A DNA stretch of 56,631 nt. Source: Pseudomonadota bacterium. Its GTDB lineage: Bacteria > Pseudomonadota > Gammaproteobacteria > Burkholderiales > SG8-39. Shown one piece after another: positions 38,636 through 46,502 of the stretch. Location of the stretch: positions 1-56,631 of the forward strand of contig JAJZPQ010000021.1 of assembly GCA_021811085.1 (NCBI GenBank), given 5' to 3'. Position 1 is the first letter of the stretch. Each line of letters starts with the position of its first letter. A program made the translations under genes and the position numbers. The notes under the pieces are model-generated. The model was not told the DNA's origin. It was given only the letters and a program-made list of their open reading frames with translations, and did no database searches.

Positions 38636-39091
38636 ATGAACAAGTTGATCGCTGCACTCGTTGCAGGCCTGTTTGCCACCTCCGTATTCGCCCAAGCTGC
38701 CGCGCCTGCAACGCCCGCTGCGGTGAAAGCCGAAGCCAAAGCCGAGAAGGCCGATGTAAAAGCCGGCAAATCCGAAGCCAAAGTGGATGCCAAGGCCGAC
38801 GCCAAGGTTGCCGCGGCTGACGCCAAAGCCGCCAAGACCGAAGCCGCTGCTGAAGCCAAAGCCGCCAAGGCCAAGGCCTATGCCGACAGGAAAGCCGCCA
38901 AGGCCGAAGCCAAAGCGGCCAAGACCAAAGCCGCAGCTGACGCCAAGGCCGCCAAGACGACGGCCGCCGCCGAAGTCAAGCACGACAAAGTGAAAGCGAA
39001 GGCCAAGAACGACAAAGCCGCTGCCAAAGCGGAAACCGCTGCCGTCAAAGCCGAAGGCAAGGCCGACGAGAAAGCCGCCGCCACCAAGTAA
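38636..39091 (+). CDS. Secreted Lys/Ala-rich repetitive protein
   Basis: The 151-residue product has a signal peptide (NKLIAALVAGLFATSVFAQA) and then a body made almost only of Ala, Lys, Glu and Asp in imperfect AKA/AEAKAAK repeats, predicted to be one long charged helix. The composition resembles histone H1-like or AlgP-like tails, but the signal peptide argues for an envelope or secreted location. No family was recognised. AAAGAG before the ATG can act as a ribosome-binding site. It ends at a strong bidirectional terminator. Repeats make it prone to length variation. Confidence 0.8.
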   Translation: MNKLIAALVAGLFATSVFAQAAAPATPAAVKAEAKAEKADVKAGKSEAKVDAKADAKVAAADAKAAKTEAAAEAKAAKAKAYADRKAAKAEAKAAKTKAAADAKAAKTTAAAEVKHDKVKAKAKNDKAAAKAETAAVKAEGKADEKAAATK

Positions 39092-39107
39092 TCTGCGGTT
39101 CAGCTGC

Positions 39108-39138
39108 AAAAAAAAGACAGGCTAGCCTGTCTTTTTTT
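39108..39138. terminator. Bidirectional intrinsic terminator
   Basis: Eight A, the perfect palindrome GACAGG-CTAG-CCTGTC and seven T lie between the convergent Lys/Ala-rich gene and the mlaC-like gene. The A-run and T-run let it work on both strands. This is the cleanest terminator in the window. Confidence 0.92.
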
Positions 39139-39168
39139 CGCCGCCGTTTCGCGGCGGCGCGTGAGCAC

Positions 39169-39804
39169 TCAGCCCTTGGGCGCCGCAGAGCGCGATTCGT
39201 CCTGGCGGTTCTTCTCCTCGAGCGCCTTGATCAGGCCGTCCACCCCGCCGTCACGGACCATCTCGGAAAATGAGTCGCGGTAGCTCGTGACCAGGCTGAT
39301 TCCTGCAACCGTGATGTCGTACACCTTCCATCCTGCCGGCGTCTTCTCCATGTCGTAGTCCATGGCGATGGGCTCGGTCCCGGATTGCTTCACCACGGAT
39401 TTGACCGTGACCTCGGTAGCGCCCGGAGCCGAACGCAGGCTCCTGAATTCGATCACCTGGTCGCGATAGCTCGACAAGGCCGATGAATAGGTGCGCACCA
39501 GCAGCGCCTTGAACGCGGCAGTGAGAGCCGCCTGCTGCGCGGGCGTGGCCGTGCGCCAGTTGCGCGCGACTGCAAGCCGGGTCATGCGCGAAAAATCGAA
39601 CAGCGGCACAACTTTCGTTTCAATCAGGCTGGCGATCTGCTTCTGCTCGCCACCGTGCTGACCGCGCTCCTGCTTCATCGCCGTGATCACCTCCAGCGTC
39701 GTCGCCTGCAGCATCGCGTTTGGCTCGAGCTCCAGCGCGGGCAACAGCGGCGCCGCGAGCCCCAGGGCCAGCGACAGCACCAAATTCATTTTCGTTTTAT
39801 GCAT
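39169..39804 (-). CDS. MlaC-like periplasmic phospholipid-binding protein, copy 1
   Basis: The 211-residue protein has a signal peptide (NLVLSLALGLAAPLLPALE) and the MlaC/Ttg2D fold signature: VVPLFDFSRMTRLAVARNWR, FKALLVRTYSSALSSYRDQV, TEVTVKSVV, GWKVYDITVAGISLVTSYRD and a C-terminal GGVDGLIKALEEKN. MlaC shuttles phospholipids between MlaA and the MlaFEDB transporter. Neither mlaA nor mlaFEDB is in the window, so this is an unlinked copy. Together with copy 2 (82 bp away) it forms a tandem pair. Confidence 0.9.
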   Translation of the reverse strand: MHKTKMNLVLSLALGLAAPLLPALELEPNAMLQATTLEVITAMKQERGQHGGEQKQIASLIETKVVPLFDFSRMTRLAVARNWRTATPAQQAALTAAFKALLVRTYSSALSSYRDQVIEFRSLRSAPGATEVTVKSVVKQSGTEPIAMDYDMEKTPAGWKVYDITVAGISLVTSYRDSFSEMVRDGGVDGLIKALEEKNRQDESRSAAPKG

Positions 39805-39886
39805 GGCGTTTCCTCATTCGATTACCCAACGCGCAGGACTATGGCCAGGTTGACCGCCTTCGGCCGGAGGCAACCCATCCCTGCCT

Positions 39887-40588
39887 CTATGGCCGGCCGC
39901 CGCCAAACATATTCAGAAAGATCGCGTACATGAGCCGGGATTTTTCCCAGAAAGCGCGTTTGACGGAATTGAATCTCGCGCCGCCTTCATGGTTTCCGTC
40001 CGCAAGGAATTTAATCAGGCCGCTCACGCCGCCGTCGCGCACCTTCTCGGCAAAGATATCGCGATAAGTGGTGACCAGGCGCACGCCTGCAACCTTGACA
40101 TCGTAGATCTTCCATCCGGCCGGCGTCTGCTCCATCTCGTAGTCCAGCGCCACCCGTTCCTTCCCCGGCTGCTCCACTTCGGATCTAACCGTCACCTCGG
40201 TGGCCAGAGGCGGCCCGCGCAGCCGTTTGAATTCGAACACTTCGCCGCGATAATTCCCGAGCGCAGTGGAATAGGTGCGCAGCAACAGCGCCCTGAACTC
40301 CCGCGTTAGCACCGTTTGCTGTTCCGGCGTAGCCAGGCGCCAGTTGCGCGCCATCGCGAGCTGGGTCATGCGGCCGAAATCGAACAGCGGCGCGATGTCG
40401 CTCTCGACCAGAGCCGCCACTTTCATCGAGCCGGCCGTCCGGGTTTCCTGGTCCTGCTTGAGTATGTCGATTACCTTGACCGTTACCGCCCGCAACAGCG
40501 CGTCCGGCGCAAGCTCCTGCGCAGGCAGCGCCGGCGCAGCAAGCGCCAGCGCCAGCAGCAGCGGGTAACGCGCGACCAGCTTCTGCAT
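39887..40588 (-). CDS. MlaC-like periplasmic phospholipid-binding protein, copy 2
   Basis: The 233-residue paralogue of the neighbouring gene has a signal peptide (PLLLALALAAPALPAQE) and matching motifs IAPLFDFGRMTQLAMARNWR, FRALLLRTYSTALGNYRGEV, TEVTVRSEV, GWKIYDVKVAGVRLVTTYRD and GGVSGLIKFLADGN. It has a longer C-terminal tail (about 25 residues, including RAFWEKSRLMYAIFLNMF, partly hydrophobic) not found in copy 1. The pair probably arose by an old tandem duplication; divergence is considerable. Downstream in transcription order is copy 1; upstream is the glycine-zipper lipoprotein gene. Confidence 0.9.
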   Translation of the reverse strand: MQKLVARYPLLLALALAAPALPAQELAPDALLRAVTVKVIDILKQDQETRTAGSMKVAALVESDIAPLFDFGRMTQLAMARNWRLATPEQQTVLTREFRALLLRTYSTALGNYRGEVFEFKRLRGPPLATEVTVRSEVEQPGKERVALDYEMEQTPAGWKIYDVKVAGVRLVTTYRDIFAEKVRDGGVSGLIKFLADGNHEGGARFNSVKRAFWEKSRLMYAIFLNMFGGGRP

Positions 40589-40761
40589 TTCGCTTCCTCA
40601 GCTGAGAAAAAGCAGGGACCGGGGCGCGCGACCGCGCCCCGGCGCAAGCAATTCGAGACGCTTTATTGACTTGCCGCGGCCGGTCCCGACCTCGACCGGC
40701 ATGGGTCCGGAGCCGCAACGGCATCCATCCCCTATGACCGACCGCATCCGGCAACAGGCTG

Positions 40762-40980
40762 CTACCTCGGCTTGGTGACCTCGTGACCGATAACACCGCC
40801 GACCGCCGCTCCGGCCGCCGTTCCCAGCACGCCGCCGCCAAGCACATTGCCGGCGACGCCGCCTACGACTGCACCCGTGGCCGTACCCTGGTCTTGCCGC
40901 GACATCCCGGCACAACCGCCCAGGCCGATCAAAAGTGCTGCCGCAATTGCGCTGACTGAATATTTCCGTATCGTTTTCAT
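40762..40980 (-). CDS. Glycine-zipper lipoprotein
   Basis: The 72-residue protein has a lipoprotein signal ending in the lipobox LGGC (Cys23) and a mature part of repeated GxxxG-type segments (GAVVGGVAGNVLGGG, AAGAAVGGVIGHE), typical of small OsmB/YMGG-like glycine-zipper lipoproteins linked to envelope stress. The residue after Cys is Ala, which predicts outer-membrane sorting. It is upstream of the mlaC pair on the same strand, 173 bp away. A Crp-like palindrome lies 76 bp upstream. Confidence 0.85.
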   Translation of the reverse strand: MKTIRKYSVSAIAAALLIGLGGCAGMSRQDQGTATGAVVGGVAGNVLGGGVLGTAAGAAVGGVIGHEVTKPR

Positions 40981-41055
40981 TTTGCCGCCTCTATATCGAA
41001 CTTCTGGTTAACTAGGAGGAACCTGCTAAGCTTAGGCGGTATGCTTGGCGCGGTC

Positions 41056-41071
41056 TGTCTGCCAACGCACA
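41056..41071. promoter_or_regulatory. Inverted repeat, motif copy 2
   Basis: Read on the minus strand the site is TGTGCG-TTGG-CAGACA, 76 bp before the glycine-zipper lipoprotein start. It matches the left arm and centre of copy 1 exactly. Confidence 0.55.
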
Positions 41072-41082
41072 CAGTCAAGGAA

Positions 41083-42252
41083 CTAGCGCCCAAGCAGTTC
41101 GCCCACCGGCTTCAGCGCGTCGATGCGGTCGCACACCACCTTGACGATCGCGACCAGCGGCGCACCGAGCAGCAGACCCCAGACGCCCCAGAGCCAGGCA
41201 AAAAACAGCAAGGCGATGAACAGCACCGCCGCGTTCAGGCGCGCGGCCCGGCTCTGCAGCCAGGTCATGAACACGAGTCCGACCGCGCCTGCGACCAGCA
41301 AGCCCGCGCCGGCGACGGCCAGGGCTTGAAGCATCGATCCAAACTGAATGAAAGCGGCCACTCCGCTTCCGAGCACGATCAGCGCCGGGCCGAGGTAGGG
41401 AATGAAGTGCAGCACGCCTGCAGCGACACCCCAGACGCCCGCATGCTCCATGCCGAGCATCTCGAATGCAAGCCAGGTGCCGATTCCGACCAGCGTGTTG
41501 GAAACCAGCATCACCAGCAGGTAGCGCTGTATCTGCGCGTCGATCTCTTCCAGAATCCGCACGGCGTCCTTCTTGCGCGACAGCGAAGGGCCGACGAGCT
41601 GCACCAGCTTGCGCCGGAAATGCACCCCCGAGGCCAGCAGGAAGTAAGCAAGCAGCAGCACGATCGGTGCCTGCGCAGCGACCGTAATCAACAGGCCGGA
41701 CTGCACGATGGCGTAGTCGCGCAACCAGACGGCAGGCTCGGGCGCACGCGCCGCGGTCGCCCGCGCCCCCGGCTTCAGCGCGGCTTCGGCCGCCGCTCCC
41801 TGGATCTCGTTGGCGGCCTCCTGCACGTTTTGCAGCGGCGTCTTGCCGCCGGCACGCGCGGCGGTCATGGTCTGTCGCAATTTTCGAGCGGCCTCCGGCA
41901 GCTTTTCGATCATCGCTGCGGCGTCGTTGCTCAAGGCATAGCCCACCCAGGACAAGCCGCCGACCAACAGGACCAGCGCCAGCGCGGCGCCTGCGGGACG
42001 CGGGATGTAGTGCCCCTCCAGCCAATCCACAATCGGGCGCAGCGCATAGCTTGCCAGTATGCCGATCAGCAAGGGTACGAAGAACGCGCGCGCCAGGTAC
42101 AGCGCGGCGACCAGCGCGATTACCGCCAGAACGGCCAGCGCCAGGTTCATGCTGCTGCTGCGCCGGCGGTCTCCCAGCGCGACGGATTCCGTGTCGGGGA
42201 CAGCCGGATCGGGTGCGACCGCCTGACCTGCTGCGCCGGATGTCGGACTCAT
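41083..42252 (-). CDS. AI-2E family (PerM/YdiK-like) membrane protein
   Basis: The start at 42252 gives 389 residues, with a ~45-residue polar leader, then an N-terminal pair of transmembrane segments (ALAVLAVIALVAALYLARAF and a following one), a large extramembrane loop rich in Ala, and a C-terminal five- to six-helix bundle with HFIPYLGPALIVLGSGVAA and LFFAWLWGVWGLLLGAPL, motifs of the AI-2E transporter superfamily. Members export autoinducer-2, Na+/H+ or unknown solutes; the substrate here is unknown. It overlaps the upstream CxxC-protein gene by 1 bp (TGATG), so the two are co-expressed. Confidence 0.9.
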   Translation of the reverse strand: MSPTSGAAGQAVAPDPAVPDTESVALGDRRRSSSMNLALAVLAVIALVAALYLARAFFVPLLIGILASYALRPIVDWLEGHYIPRPAGAALALVLLVGGLSWVGYALSNDAAAMIEKLPEAARKLRQTMTAARAGGKTPLQNVQEAANEIQGAAAEAALKPGARATAARAPEPAVWLRDYAIVQSGLLITVAAQAPIVLLLAYFLLASGVHFRRKLVQLVGPSLSRKKDAVRILEEIDAQIQRYLLVMLVSNTLVGIGTWLAFEMLGMEHAGVWGVAAGVLHFIPYLGPALIVLGSGVAAFIQFGSMLQALAVAGAGLLVAGAVGLVFMTWLQSRAARLNAAVLFIALLFFAWLWGVWGLLLGAPLVAIVKVVCDRIDALKPVGELLGR

Positions 42253-42659
42253 CAGCCGGCGCCGGCGATAACGGTTACCGACTCGCCGTGCCTCCATCTT
42301 GCCGGTTTGGGATCCCTGATCACGCGCATCGATCCATCCTGCAGGCGGATCGTGATCTCATAGTTTCGCAGCGGCCTGGCCTCGATCCCGCCGCGGCTTT
42401 CGGTGTCGATCCGGCCCGGCGCGTCGATTTCCCGCATCGACTCGATGATCCCGCAGTCGGCGCAACGGTAGTTGCGAATGCTTGGTTCCGCAGTGGCCGG
42501 CGCCACCAGCGCTGCGGGCGCCTCCTCCGGCGCGGGCGCATCGTTGGCTCCCTGCGCCAGGATCGCCAGAGAGGCAATGGCAATGCCGCCGACGACGGTC
42601 GCCGCGATGCTGCCGAGCAGCAGCGGCACTTGCAGTAGCTTGTTCACTCGCGAATTCAT
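42252..42659 (-). CDS. Small membrane-anchored protein with a CxxC motif
   Basis: The ATG at 42659 follows a GGGGAGAG site and gives 135 residues. One transmembrane helix (VPLLLGSIAATVVGGIAIAS) is followed by an Ala/Pro-rich linker and a C-terminal domain containing RNYRCADCGIIESMREID, YEITIRLQDGSMRVI and HGESVTVIAGAG. This C-terminal pattern is found in outer-membrane SlyB-like and glycine-zipper proteins of betaproteobacteria, where a CxxC pair precedes a small beta domain. The function is unknown. It is coupled to the AI-2E permease gene. Confidence 0.7.
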   Translation of the reverse strand: MNSRVNKLLQVPLLLGSIAATVVGGIAIASLAILAQGANDAPAPEEAPAALVAPATAEPSIRNYRCADCGIIESMREIDAPGRIDTESRGGIEARPLRNYEITIRLQDGSMRVIRDPKPARWRHGESVTVIAGAG

Positions 42660-43089
42660 TTTCACTCTCCCCAAAGTTTCGAGATCCGACCAGGCAAGGC
42701 CTGGCGCCGCGATTTCGATGCTTGATTGTGCCGCTCACGTTCGCTGGATTCCGTGCGCTGGCACACTTAGAGGTCAATTTGGATCTGGTGCAATCGCGCC
42801 CGGCTCAGGGGACTCAGCGGGGGAATTTTCCGGCGCGGCGCTGTGTGTGCTAGCGAACATACCGCCGCGGCAAATGCGCGGATACTGGCGGTAAGCGGCA
42901 GACCATGCCCATAGCATTGAACCAACGGGGTAGTTCACGTTTCCGCGCGGCTTGCTGCCGCGCGCAGTGCCGTCAAGACGACTTCGTGTATCGCCAGAAG
43001 AGATTGCATCCATCCCCCAAACGGCCCTGCGTGAAGGTCCCAAGCAGCGAACGCGCCCCGGTCAAACCTCGTCAAATAAAGGTATTCCG
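42660..43089. promoter_or_regulatory. Divergent control region with motif copies 3 and 4
   Basis: This 430-bp gap separates the CxxC-protein gene (minus) from the hybrid kinase gene (plus). It contains CGTGCG-CTGG-CACACT at 42752-42767 and TGTGTG-CTAG-CGAACA at 42844-42859, both variants of the Crp-like palindrome. Their positions are 93 and 185 bp before the CxxC-protein start and 323 and 231 bp before the kinase start. No sigma70 promoter is obvious and no small gene is convincing. Confidence 0.55.
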
Positions 43090-46056
43090 ATGACGGTCCT
43101 CACCAAAGATGCTGTGATGAACGCCGGTTCCGGCGGCGGCGCGGGCGAAAAGCAGGGCGTACTGGACAGTGGCACCGAATTCCAGCGCCAGGAAACCCTG
43201 CTCAAGACGGGCGCGTTGCAGGATGCGATATTCAACAGCGCCAACTTTTCCAGCATCGCCACCGACGCGAACGGCGTGATTCAAATATTCAACGTCGGCG
43301 CCGAGCGCATGCTGGGCTATACGGCTGCCGACGTCCTGAACAAAATCACACCGGCCGACATTTCCGATCCGCAGGAAGTCATCGCGCGCGCCAAGGCGTT
43401 GAGCGTCGAGCTCGATACGCCGATTACGCCGGGTTTCGAGGCCCTGGTGTTCAAGGCCTCGCGCGGCATCGAGGACATCTACGAATTGACCTACATCCGC
43501 AAGGACGGCAGCCGCTTTCCGGCGATCGTATCGGTCACGGCGCTGCGCGACGCGCAGGACGCCATCATCGGCTACCTCTTGATCGGCACCGACAACACCG
43601 CGCGCAAACACGCGGAAGAGGCGCTCGTCAAGGCCGGCGCCCTGCAGAGCGCGATTTTCAACAGCGCCAATTTCTCGAGTATCGCCACCGACGCGAACGG
43701 CGTGATTCAAATATTCAACGTCGGCGCCGAGCGCATGCTGGGCTATACGGCTGCCGACGTCCTGAACAAAATCACACCGGCCGACATTTCCGATCCGCAG
43801 GAAGTCATCGCGCGCGCCAAGGCGTTGAGCGTCGAGCTCGATACGCCGATTACGCCGGGTTTCGAGGCCCTGGTGTTCAAGGCCTCGCGCGGCATCGAGG
43901 ACATCTACGAATTGACCTACATCCGCAAGGACGGCAGCCGCTTTCCGGCGATCGTATCGGTCACGGCGCTGCGCGACGCGCAGGACGCCATCATCGGCTA
44001 CCTCTTGATCGGCACCGACAACACCGCGCGCAAGCAGGCGGAAGAGGCGCTCGTCAAGGCCGGCGCCCTGCAGAGCGCGATTTTCAACAGCGCCAATTTC
44101 TCGAGTATCGCGACCGACGCGAAGGGCGTGATCCAGATCTTCAACGTCGGCGCGGAGCGCATGCTCGGCTACGCGGCCGCCGATGTGATGAACAAGATCA
44201 CGCCGGCGGATATTTCCGATCCGCAGGAGGTGATCGCGCGCGCGAAAGCGTTGAGCGCCGAGCTCGGCACCCCGATTGCGCCGGGGTTCGAAGCGCTGGT
44301 GTTCAAGGCCTCGCGCGGCATCGAGGACATCTACGAGCTGACCTACATCCGCAAGGACGGCAGCCGCTTTCCGGCGGTGGTGTCGGTCACGGCGCTGCGC
44401 GATGCGCAGGACGCCATCATCGGTTACCTGCTGATCGGCACCGACAACACCGCGCGCAAACAGATCGAGGAAGAGCGCAAGCAGCTCGACCAGCGTTTGC
44501 GCGACTATCAGTTCTACACCCGCTCCTTGTTCGAAGCCAACATCGACGCCCTGATGACTACCGATCCGTCCGGCATCATTAGCGACGTCAACAAGCAGAT
44601 GGAGGCGCTCACCGGCTGCACGCGCGACGAGCTGATCGGCGCGCCGTTCAAGAATTACTTCACCGATCCGGAGCGGGCCGAGGCGAGTATCAAGCAGGTG
44701 CTCGCCGAAAAGAAGGTCACCAACTACGAGCTCACCGCGCGCGCCCGGGATGGCAAGGAAACGGTGGTGTCCTACAACGCGACCACCTTCTACGATCGGG
44801 ACAGGAAACTGCAGGGCGTGTTCGCCGCCGCGCGCGATGTTACCGAACGCAAACGCCTGGATGTCGAACTGGAGCGCGCCAGGTCGGTGGCGGAAAAGGC
44901 CAACCTCGCCAAATCGGAATTTCTCTCCAGCATGAGCCATGAGCTGCGCAGCCCGCTCAATGCCATCCTCGGCTTCGGCCAGTTGATGGAGTCCGATTCT
45001 CCGCCGCCAACGCCCGCCCAAAAGGAGAGCATCGCCCAGATTCTTCAGGCGGGATGGCATCTGCTGAAGTTGATCAACGAGATCCTCGATCTGGCGAAGG
45101 TCGAGTCCGGGCAGGTGCCGCTGTCGCAGGAACCGGTGTCGCTGGCCGAAGTCATGCTCGAATGCCAAGGCATGATCGAACCGCAAGCGCAGCAGCGTGG
45201 CATCAAACTGAACTTCCCCCGGTTCGACATCCCCTATTTTGTCCAGGCGGATCGGACGCGGTTGAAGCAGATTCTGATCAATCTGCTTTCCAATGCGATC
45301 AAATACAACCGCGAGCAGGGAACGGTCGTCGTGGACTGCGCCAAGAGCGCCCCGGAACGCATTCGCATCAGCGTCAGGGACAGCGGCGCGGGCCTGTCTC
45401 CGGAACAGTTGGCTCAGCTATTCCAGGCGTTCAATCGTCTCGGACAGGAGGCCGGCGGCGAGGAAGGCACCGGCATTGGCCTGGTGGTGGCCAAGCGGCT
45501 GGTCGAACTGATGGGGGGCAGCATCGGCGCGGAAAGCAGCGTCGGAGTGGGCAGCTTGTTCTGGTTCGAACTCATCTCGGCTGCTGATCCGCTCCTTGTC
45601 ATGGATGAAAGCGAAGCAGCGACCATGGCCCAGGCGCCTGTGCCTCGCGCATCGCGGCCACACAGCTCCTTGCTCTATGTAGAGGACAACCCGGCGAACA
45701 TGAAACTGGTCGAGCAAATCATCGCGCGCCAGCCCGATATCAGCCTGCTGACCGCGGTGAACGGGCATAGCGGCATCCAGATTGCGCGCGACCAGCAGCC
45801 GGACGTGATCCTGATGGATATCAATCTGCCCGACATCACCGGCTTCGACGCACTGAAGATCCTGCGCGCAGAACCGGCCACGGCGCACATCCCCGTCATC
45901 GCCGTCAGTGCCAATGCCATGCAGCTTGACATCGAAAGGGGCGTGAAGGCGGGATTCTTCCGCTACATCACCAAGCCGATCAAGGTCGATGAGTTCATGC
46001 AGGCGCTGAATGTGGCGCTGGATTTTGCGCGACAAAAGGCCGGGGAGCGTAAATGA
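43090..46056 (+). CDS. Hybrid histidine kinase with three repeated PAS domains
   Basis: The 988-residue cytoplasmic protein has no signal or membrane segment. It contains three nearly identical PAS units of 142 residues (about 36-461), a fourth different PAS (about 475-600, starting FYTRSLFEANIDALMTTDPS), HisKA with His617 (SSMSHELRSPLNAILGFGQL), HATPase with QILINLLSNAIKYN and GTGIGLVVAKRLVELMGG, and a C-terminal REC domain with Asp910 (DVILMDINLPDITGF). It may sense a soluble or redox signal and pass phosphate to the following response regulators. The ATG was placed at MTVLTKDAVM; the upstream open frame is non-coding. The stop overlaps the next gene by 4 bp. Confidence 0.95.
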   Translation: MTVLTKDAVMNAGSGGGAGEKQGVLDSGTEFQRQETLLKTGALQDAIFNSANFSSIATDANGVIQIFNVGAERMLGYTAADVLNKITPADISDPQEVIARAKALSVELDTPITPGFEALVFKASRGIEDIYELTYIRKDGSRFPAIVSVTALRDAQDAIIGYLLIGTDNTARKHAEEALVKAGALQSAIFNSANFSSIATDANGVIQIFNVGAERMLGYTAADVLNKITPADISDPQEVIARAKALSVELDTPITPGFEALVFKASRGIEDIYELTYIRKDGSRFPAIVSVTALRDAQDAIIGYLLIGTDNTARKQAEEALVKAGALQSAIFNSANFSSIATDAKGVIQIFNVGAERMLGYAAADVMNKITPADISDPQEVIARAKALSAELGTPIAPGFEALVFKASRGIEDIYELTYIRKDGSRFPAVVSVTALRDAQDAIIGYLLIGTDNTARKQIEEERKQLDQRLRDYQFYTRSLFEANIDALMTTDPSGIISDVNKQMEALTGCTRDELIGAPFKNYFTDPERAEASIKQVLAEKKVTNYELTARARDGKETVVSYNATTFYDRDRKLQGVFAAARDVTERKRLDVELERARSVAEKANLAKSEFLSSMSHELRSPLNAILGFGQLMESDSPPPTPAQKESIAQILQAGWHLLKLINEILDLAKVESGQVPLSQEPVSLAEVMLECQGMIEPQAQQRGIKLNFPRFDIPYFVQADRTRLKQILINLLSNAIKYNREQGTVVVDCAKSAPERIRISVRDSGAGLSPEQLAQLFQAFNRLGQEAGGEEGTGIGLVVAKRLVELMGGSIGAESSVGVGSLFWFELISAADPLLVMDESEAATMAQAPVPRASRPHSSLLYVEDNPANMKLVEQIIARQPDISLLTAVNGHSGIQIARDQQPDVILMDINLPDITGFDALKILRAEPATAHIPVIAVSANAMQLDIERGVKAGFFRYITKPIKVDEFMQALNVALDFARQKAGERK
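43195..44472 (+). repeat. Three tandem 426-bp PAS-coding repeats
   Basis: The repeat starts at 43195, 43621 and 44047, an exact period of 426 bp (142 codons). From about 43255 to 43608, copy 1 is identical to copy 2 over ~350 bp. Copy 3 differs from them mainly at third positions and a few residues, yet its first ~65 bp are identical to the start of copy 2. Such mosaic identity suggests recent unequal crossing-over or gene conversion within the gene. Confidence 0.95.
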
Positions 46057-46487
46057 ACAAGGACCAGGCGCAAGTGCCTCGCGCAGCGTCGCCACGCACC
46101 CTGCTCTATGTAGACGACAACCCGGCGGACCGGAAACTGGTCGAGACCATCGTTGCGCGCCGCCCCGAGTTGCGCCTGCTGACCGCAGTGAACGGGAATA
46201 GCGGCATCGAACTTGCGCGCGCATCCCGGCCGGACGTGCTCCTGATGGACATCAATCTGCCCGACATCAGCGGCTTCAAGGCCCTGGAGATCCTGCGCTC
46301 GGAACCGGCCACAGCGCATATCCCGGCCATTGCCCTCAGCGTCAATGCCATGCCACTTAATGTCGAAAGCGGCCTGGAGGCAGGATTCTTCCGCTATATG
46401 ACCAAGCCGATCAGGGTCGATGAATTCATGCAGACGCTGGATGCGGCGCTGGAGTTTGCGGCAAGCCAATCCGCCAGGAGCAAATAG
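46053..46487 (+). CDS. REC-only response regulator
   Basis: The 144-residue protein is a single receiver domain with the acidic pair Asp21-Asp22 (LLYVDDNPADRKLVE), phosphoacceptor Asp66 (VLLMDINLPDISGF), a Ser switch residue (IALSVNAM) and Lys in YMTKPIRVDEFMQ. It is clearly related to the receiver at the end of the preceding hybrid kinase (shared LLTAVNG, SEPATAHIP and KPI-VDEFMQ features), so it probably arose by duplication of that domain. It starts with a 4-bp overlap to the kinase stop. A CheY/Spo0F-like role in the local phosphorelay is likely. Confidence 0.93.
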   Translation: MNKDQAQVPRAASPRTLLYVDDNPADRKLVETIVARRPELRLLTAVNGNSGIELARASRPDVLLMDINLPDISGFKALEILRSEPATAHIPAIALSVNAMPLNVESGLEAGFFRYMTKPIRVDEFMQTLDAALEFAASQSARSK

Positions 46488-46502
46488 GGCACTGGAACTC
46501 TC

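Noticed and set aside
38636-39091. Histone H1-like or AlgP-like DNA-binding protein
   Set aside because: The composition fits, but a clear signal peptide with an AQA cleavage site argues for export.
43195-44472. Reading the repeats as a mobile element or CRISPR-like array
   Set aside because: The 426-bp units are in frame and each encodes one PAS domain; there are no terminal repeats, transposase or short spacers.
43072-45186. 704-codon minus-strand open frame opposite the hybrid kinase
   Set aside because: The translation repeats with the same 142-residue period as the PAS units and is rich in Arg, His and Asp. It is the antisense shadow of the kinase gene.
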